DNA of 64,000 bases from Pseudomonas sp. 7SR1 (lineage in GTDB: Bacteria; Pseudomonadota; Gammaproteobacteria; Pseudomonadales; Pseudomonadaceae). The notes beneath the pieces were generated by a model that did not search any database, was not told where the DNA came from, and saw nothing but the letters and a program-made list of their open reading frames with translations. This document shows positions 60,427-64,000 of the stretch, piece by piece. The stretch's first letter is position 1; each line of letters begins with the position of its first letter. Made by a program: the position numbers and the translations under genes. Where the stretch lies: NCBI RefSeq assembly GCF_900156465.1, contig NZ_LT707064.1, positions 1,648,001 to 1,712,000 on the forward strand, read 5' to 3'.

Positions 60427-63400
60427 CAGTAAACCTCGATTTTGACTCTGGTTCCGTCGGGTAGGTCGGACAGGATGTTGCCGATACTCGAGCCGGCCCC
60501 CCGGTTGTCGCTGGGATCGATGTACTTGACGCTGGCGCCGGTGCCGCCTTCCTTGAACATTGCCATCGGCCACTCGTCCCGGTCCTTGCCTGCTTTGGTC
60601 TTGACGTCCTTCAGGCTGAGTTTGCGATTGAGCTTAGCGGTGTCGCGTTGAATGGTCACAATGTAGGGATGACCTTTTTTGATCGCCCCGTCGATGTGTC
60701 CAAATGTCTGGGGATACTCGGAGCGTTTCAATCGCAGCCTGTAATCGTACTGTTTTGACCGTGCCTTGATCAGCGTACAGCCGGCAAGGCCAAGGGGGTC
60801 CTGCCAAGTGAATGGATTCAGGACGAACGCGTAAAGATTGAACCCTCCGGCCAACCCGATCGGATCCGGTGTGATGAATCGGCCGGTGTCGGGATCGTAA
60901 TATCGGTGCAAGTTGTAATGCAGCCCCGTCTCCCGGTCCAGGTACTGTCCCTGGAACCGCAGGTTCTGCTCTTCGATGTAATACGGCTCGCGCAGCTCTT
61001 CCAGCGTGTTGCCCCACACCCGATAGGTCGCCCGCCAGATGTTGTGTCCGTCGGCTTCGGTGAGCTGCTCTGGCAGGCCATTGAGGTCGTTGTGGTAATA
61101 GCGGATTTTTTGCAGCGGGCCAGTGCCATCGACCCGGGCCAGGGGTTCGTAGCTGTTGTCGTCGTAAAGGTACAGGCTGGTCTGCTGGTGGCGATGCTCT
61201 TGCAACAGGCGCAGGCCGTCCCAGGCGAAACGGGTTTCGCCCAGCGGATAGCCATTGGTGTCATGCTCGGTTTTTGCGATGCGTCGGCCCAGCGGGTCGT
61301 AGGTCATGCGCACGATGCTGCCGTTCTCGTTGCGCACTTCGACCAGGCGGCTCTCGGCATCATAGGCAAAGCGTTGCAGGCCCCGTTTTGCGCTGCGCTT
61401 TTCGATCATCCGGCCAAAGGCATCGTAGCGGTAACGCTTGTCCTCATAAGTCAGCAGCTTGTTGTGCACCACCCGTCCAGCGCCGGCCTGCGGGCCGTCC
61501 AGCAGGTTGGCGGCGGCGTCGTAGGCGAACGTCTCGCGTTGGCCGTGGAGGCTGTCCTGGCTGGCGAGGATGCGGCCGGTGGCGTCATAGTGCAGGAGTC
61601 GGCGGTGTGGTGCGGCCGGTTGCTGATCGAGCTTGCCGATCAGGTTGTCGGCGGGGTCGTACTCGAAGCGTTTTTGCAGCGTCGCCGGCAGGTTCGACGG
61701 TTGGCTGCCGTGGCGGCGTTGGCGCGCACGCAGGCGGCCGCAGCGGTCGTATTCGCTGCGGGTGCTGACCTGTCCTTGGGTACGTAGCACTTCGCGGTGC
61801 AGGCGGTCGCGCTCGAAGTCGCTGATGACCTGGCCGTCGAGGTTGATCTGGTGCAGATGCCCGCTGCCGTAGTACAGCCGGTTGAGCCAGCGGCCATCGG
61901 GCAGTTGGGTCTGGATCAGGTTGCCGAGTTCGTCGTAGTGGTATCGCAGGCTGCCGGCGGCGCTGTTTTCGGCCACCAACTGGCCGAGGGCGTCGTAGGC
62001 GAAGCTCAGGCCTTGGGCGTTGCCCTGATGGTCGGTGAAGGTGACGGCGGTAAGCTGGTCCAGCGGGTCGTAGGCGTATTCGGTGCGGCCATCGTCGGTG
62101 ACTTTGGCAATCAGCCGGCCCACGGCGTCGCGCTCCAGTCGATGCACGATGGGCGATGGTGGCGTTTCGGGAACGACCGCCAGGCCTGTGCCGTAAGGGG
62201 CCGGAACGGCCGTTATCGCTGTGACGTTGTCCAGTCGGTCGTAGGTGTAGCGCTTGGCGCTGCCATCCAGGTCCTGCTGTTCGGCCAACCGGTCTCCCGC
62301 ATCCCAGGCAAACCGATAGCTCTCGCCGTTCTCGTTGACCAGTGCCTGCAGTCGCCCATAGCTGTCATACGCAAACTGCACCTGCCGGCCCTGGGCGTCG
62401 GTGCGCTGGCGGACCTGGCCACGGCGGTTGTGCTGGTAGAGCGTGGTGTGTCCGGCAGGGTCGGTGTAGCCGGTCAACTGGCCGGCGACGTCGCGCTGGT
62501 ACTGCTCGGTGCGGCCGTCCGGCAATTGGCTGCCGATCAGACGGCCCCGGGCATCGTAGCTAAATTGGGTGCGTTCGCCCAGGGCGTTGGTGATGGTTTG
62601 CAGGTGGCCACGCGAGTCGTAGCTCAAGCGTGTCGGATAACCCGAGCAGTCGATGTGCTCCACCAGTTGCCCGAAAGGGTTCCAGCGCAGCTTCTTGCTT
62701 TTGCCGGTGGCGTCGATGATCTCGATGGCCTGGCCGTGGGCGTCGTAGCGGTAGCGGGTGACGTGGCCCAGGGGATCGGTTTCGCCGATGCAGTTGCCAC
62801 GTTGATCGTAGCGGTATTTCCAGCTGTTGCCGGCCGCATCGGTGTACACCAGCGGCAGGGACCAGTGTTCGAGCCAGAGGGTCGATTCGCTGCGACCCAG
62901 CGGGTCGGTTTCGCCGATCAGGTTGCCGGCTGCGTCATAGCTGTAGGCGTAGCGCCCGCCCTGCGGGTCGGTGGCGCCGAGCATCTGGCGTTCGTCGTTC
63001 CACTCGAACGTCCAGGTCTGACCGAGGTTGTCACTGCATCGGGTGATCTGGTACTGGCTGTTCCAGTGTCGCGTGCTGACGCGCTGCAGGCTGTCGGTGA
63101 TGCGCGTGGTGCCGGCCGAAAGGTCGTAGTCGAACTGGTAGGCATCGCCCTCGTCGGTCCAGTGACGGACCACGCGCCATTCCTGGCCGTCGATCAAGGC
63201 CCAGTCGTAGAAGCAGCGCAGGCCCGTCGGTAACTGGTGTTCCACCATGCGCCGCCCTGCGTCATAGGCGAAGCGTCGTTGCACCAGGCCGGCGGCGTCG
63301 CGTACTTCGACCAGGTTGCCCAGCGTATCGTAGCCGTAGCTGACCAGCGCTTCGCGTTGCTGGTCGGGGTACAGGCGCTCGATCTGGATGACACGTTCAC

Positions 63401-64000
63401 GCTCGTAGGCCAGTTCCACCTGTATCAGGTCGAAAGCATCGCGCAGCCGCACCAGGCGCCCGGTTTCGTCGTAGTCGAGGTGAATACGGTTGTCGTTGCG
63501 ATCGCCCAGCTGGCTCAGGCGCAAGTGCGATGGGTTGGCAGGCGCGGGCTCGAACAAGCGGTACAGGCCGTCGTCGCTTTCGATCAGCAACTGGCCGTTG
63601 ACGTGGCGACGCACGGCCAGGCCTTCGCCGGCGCTGAACACCGCACCGCCCAGGGGGATCGAGCCCATGTCGATGCGGCGGCCCTGTTCGTCGGTGTAGA
63701 CCAGGGTTTCGCCGCCCTCCGGATGCGGCCGGATTTCGACGCACACTTCGTAGGGCACGCTCCAGCCGACGCCGAACAAGCCTTCGCCGCGCTCGTCGCG
63801 GCTGCAGTAGAAACGTTGCCAATCGATGGGCAGGATCCCCGGCAGCACGAAATCCCGCTCCTCGTCACCACCCAGCACCTTGGCCCCGGTGGCGGCATGC
63901 ACCGGATTCGACGAGCCCATGGCCGCATTGGCCGCCGCGCCCATGGCGCTGCTGACCGCCATCGACGCCGCCGCGCCAGCCAGCATGCACGGCAGGTTGC
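60426..64000 (-). CDS. Rhs-repeat effector with C-terminal NucA/NucB-type DNase (5' end outside window)
   Basis: At least 1190 residues; the frame is open through base 64000 (NLPC before the first ATG at 63986), so the N-terminal part, perhaps with a PAAR domain, is missing. A hydrophobic Ala-rich segment (63986 to about 63910) precedes the Rhs entry region (GDEERDFVLPGILPIDWQRF). Many YD repeats follow (RYDAxGRxxE/xYDxxGRL). The core ends at DPIGLAGGFNLYAFVLNPF and TWQDPLGLAG, after which comes a 117-residue toxin domain ending the protein. Rhs proteins of this kind are delivered by type VI secretion; no such genes are in the window. Immunity gene overlaps its stop. Confidence 0.93.
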   Translation of the reverse strand, partial: NLPCMLAGAAASMAVSSAMGAAANAAMGSSNPVHAATGAKVLGGDEERDFVLPGILPIDWQRFYCSRDERGEGLFGVGWSVPYEVCVEIRPHPEGGETLVYTDEQGRRIDMGSIPLGGAVFSAGEGLAVRRHVNGQLLIESDDGLYRLFEPAPANPSHLRLSQLGDRNDNRIHLDYDETGRLVRLRDAFDLIQVELAYERERVIQIERLYPDQQREALVSYGYDTLGNLVEVRDAAGLVQRRFAYDAGRRMVEHQLPTGLRCFYDWALIDGQEWRVVRHWTDEGDAYQFDYDLSAGTTRITDSLQRVSTRHWNSQYQITRCSDNLGQTWTFEWNDERQMLGATDPQGGRYAYSYDAAGNLIGETDPLGRSESTLWLEHWSLPLVYTDAAGNSWKYRYDQRGNCIGETDPLGHVTRYRYDAHGQAIEIIDATGKSKKLRWNPFGQLVEHIDCSGYPTRLSYDSRGHLQTITNALGERTQFSYDARGRLIGSQLPDGRTEQYQRDVAGQLTGYTDPAGHTTLYQHNRRGQVRQRTDAQGRQVQFAYDSYGRLQALVNENGESYRFAWDAGDRLAEQQDLDGSAKRYTYDRLDNVTAITAVPAPYGTGLAVVPETPPSPIVHRLERDAVGRLIAKVTDDGRTEYAYDPLDQLTAVTFTDHQGNAQGLSFAYDALGQLVAENSAAGSLRYHYDELGNLIQTQLPDGRWLNRLYYGSGHLHQINLDGQVISDFERDRLHREVLRTQGQVSTRSEYDRCGRLRARQRRHGSQPSNLPATLQKRFEYDPADNLIGKLDQQPAAPHRRLLHYDATGRILASQDSLHGQRETFAYDAAANLLDGPQAGAGRVVHNKLLTYEDKRYRYDAFGRMIEKRSAKRGLQRFAYDAESRLVEVRNENGSIVRMTYDPLGRRIAKTEHDTNGYPLGETRFAWDGLRLLQEHRHQQTSLYLYDDNSYEPLARVDGTGPLQKIRYYHNDLNGLPEQLTEADGHNIWRATYRVWGNTLEELREPYYIEEQNLRFQGQYLDRETGLHYNLHRYYDPDTGRFITPDPIGLAGGFNLYAFVLNPFTWQDPLGLAGCTLIKARSKQYDYRLRLKRSEYPQTFGHIDGAIKKGHPYIVTIQRDTAKLNRKLSLKDVKTKAGKDRDEWPMAMFKEGGTGASVKYIDPSDNRGAGSSIGNILSDLPDGTRVKIEVY
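60429..60779 (-). other. Rhs C-terminal toxin domain, NucA/NucB-like DNase
   Basis: 117 residues after the DPxGLA boundary. The core DRDEWPMAMFKEGG, followed by ASVKYIDPSDNRGAGSSIGN and a final PDGTRVKIEV, matches the catalytic D-x-D-E-[YFW]-P / E-G-G and N-x-x-x-G-x-x-[IL]-G pattern of the NucA/NucB nonspecific DNase family. The upstream YDYRLRLKRSEYPQTFGHID would be the specific N-terminal strand region. Confidence 0.8.

Noticed and set aside
61797..63233. A 478-codon + strand frame opposite the Rhs gene
   Set aside because: Its apparent repeats simply mirror the YD repeats on the other strand.
60426..64000. Insertion sequence or phage genes at the right edge
   Set aside because: The repeats are YD repeats of an Rhs protein; no transposase, integrase or terminal inverted repeats are seen.

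Overview
The window is a high-GC gammaproteobacterial chromosome segment, almost certainly Pseudomonas of the fluorescens lineage. The evidence is the gene set and order (oadA; aspA, a LysR regulator, purEK; pstSCAB-phoU; phoBR; ubiCA; rubredoxin, rubredoxin reductase, HU), which from memory follows the P. aeruginosa PAO1 order around PA5348-PA5435. Many copies of typical Pseudomonas REP palindromes support this. I saw no tRNA, rRNA, CRISPR array, insertion sequence or prophage.

Region 1 (1-33 kb) mixes core and accessory genes. It starts with the 3' part of oadA, then a small autotransporter, an amino-acid-type ABC binding protein and permease with no ATPase gene beside them, and a divergent homocysteine S-methyltransferase. 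Three very large proteins of the Pseudomonas 'dermonecrotic toxin / DUF6543-like' type follow within 21 kb (7.1-12.4, 16.0-20.6 and 24.4-27.8 kb). The second and third are clear collinear paralogues. The first differs and carries an OTU-protease-like Cys motif. Between them lie a MocR regulator divergent from a paiB-GNAT-GNAT operon, and an acetylpolyamine amidohydrolase / polyamine-binding-protein pair with an AraC regulator. An asparaginase, an alanine/glycine symporter and aspartase (Asn to Asp to fumarate) close the region, with a LysR gene divergent from aspA.

Region 2 (33-57.5 kb) is housekeeping. It holds purEK behind a leader with a strong intrinsic terminator, small envelope genes, a hexose-6-phosphate mutarotase, a thioesterase and an MFS symporter. 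The phosphate regulon follows: pstS with a Pho box, pstC with its own perfect Pho box, pstA, pstB, phoU, a response regulator, and further on phoR and phoB with a probable Pho box. An A/T-richer gene for a repeated beta-rich protein (48.1-49.2 kb) interrupts this otherwise conserved order. UbiC/UbiA, rubredoxin, its reductase and HU end the block.

Region 3 (58-64 kb) is an Rhs island read leftwards from the right edge. The Rhs protein ends, after the DPxGLA boundary, in a NucA/NucB-type DNase domain. Its stop codon overlaps the start of a ComJ-like gene, so a DNase toxin appears to be paired with a relative of the known NucA inhibitor. An unrecognised 505-residue protein and a probable gene remnant flank the pair.

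The most interesting signals are the Rhs-NucA/ComJ pair, the trio of giant toxin-like proteins with dyads at or near their 5' ends, a 12-bp tandem array of DnaA-box-like motifs inside the MocR gene, a structured terminator-ended stretch on the + strand between agcS and ans, and the attenuator-like purE leader. All calls come from reading the sequence; no database search was possible.
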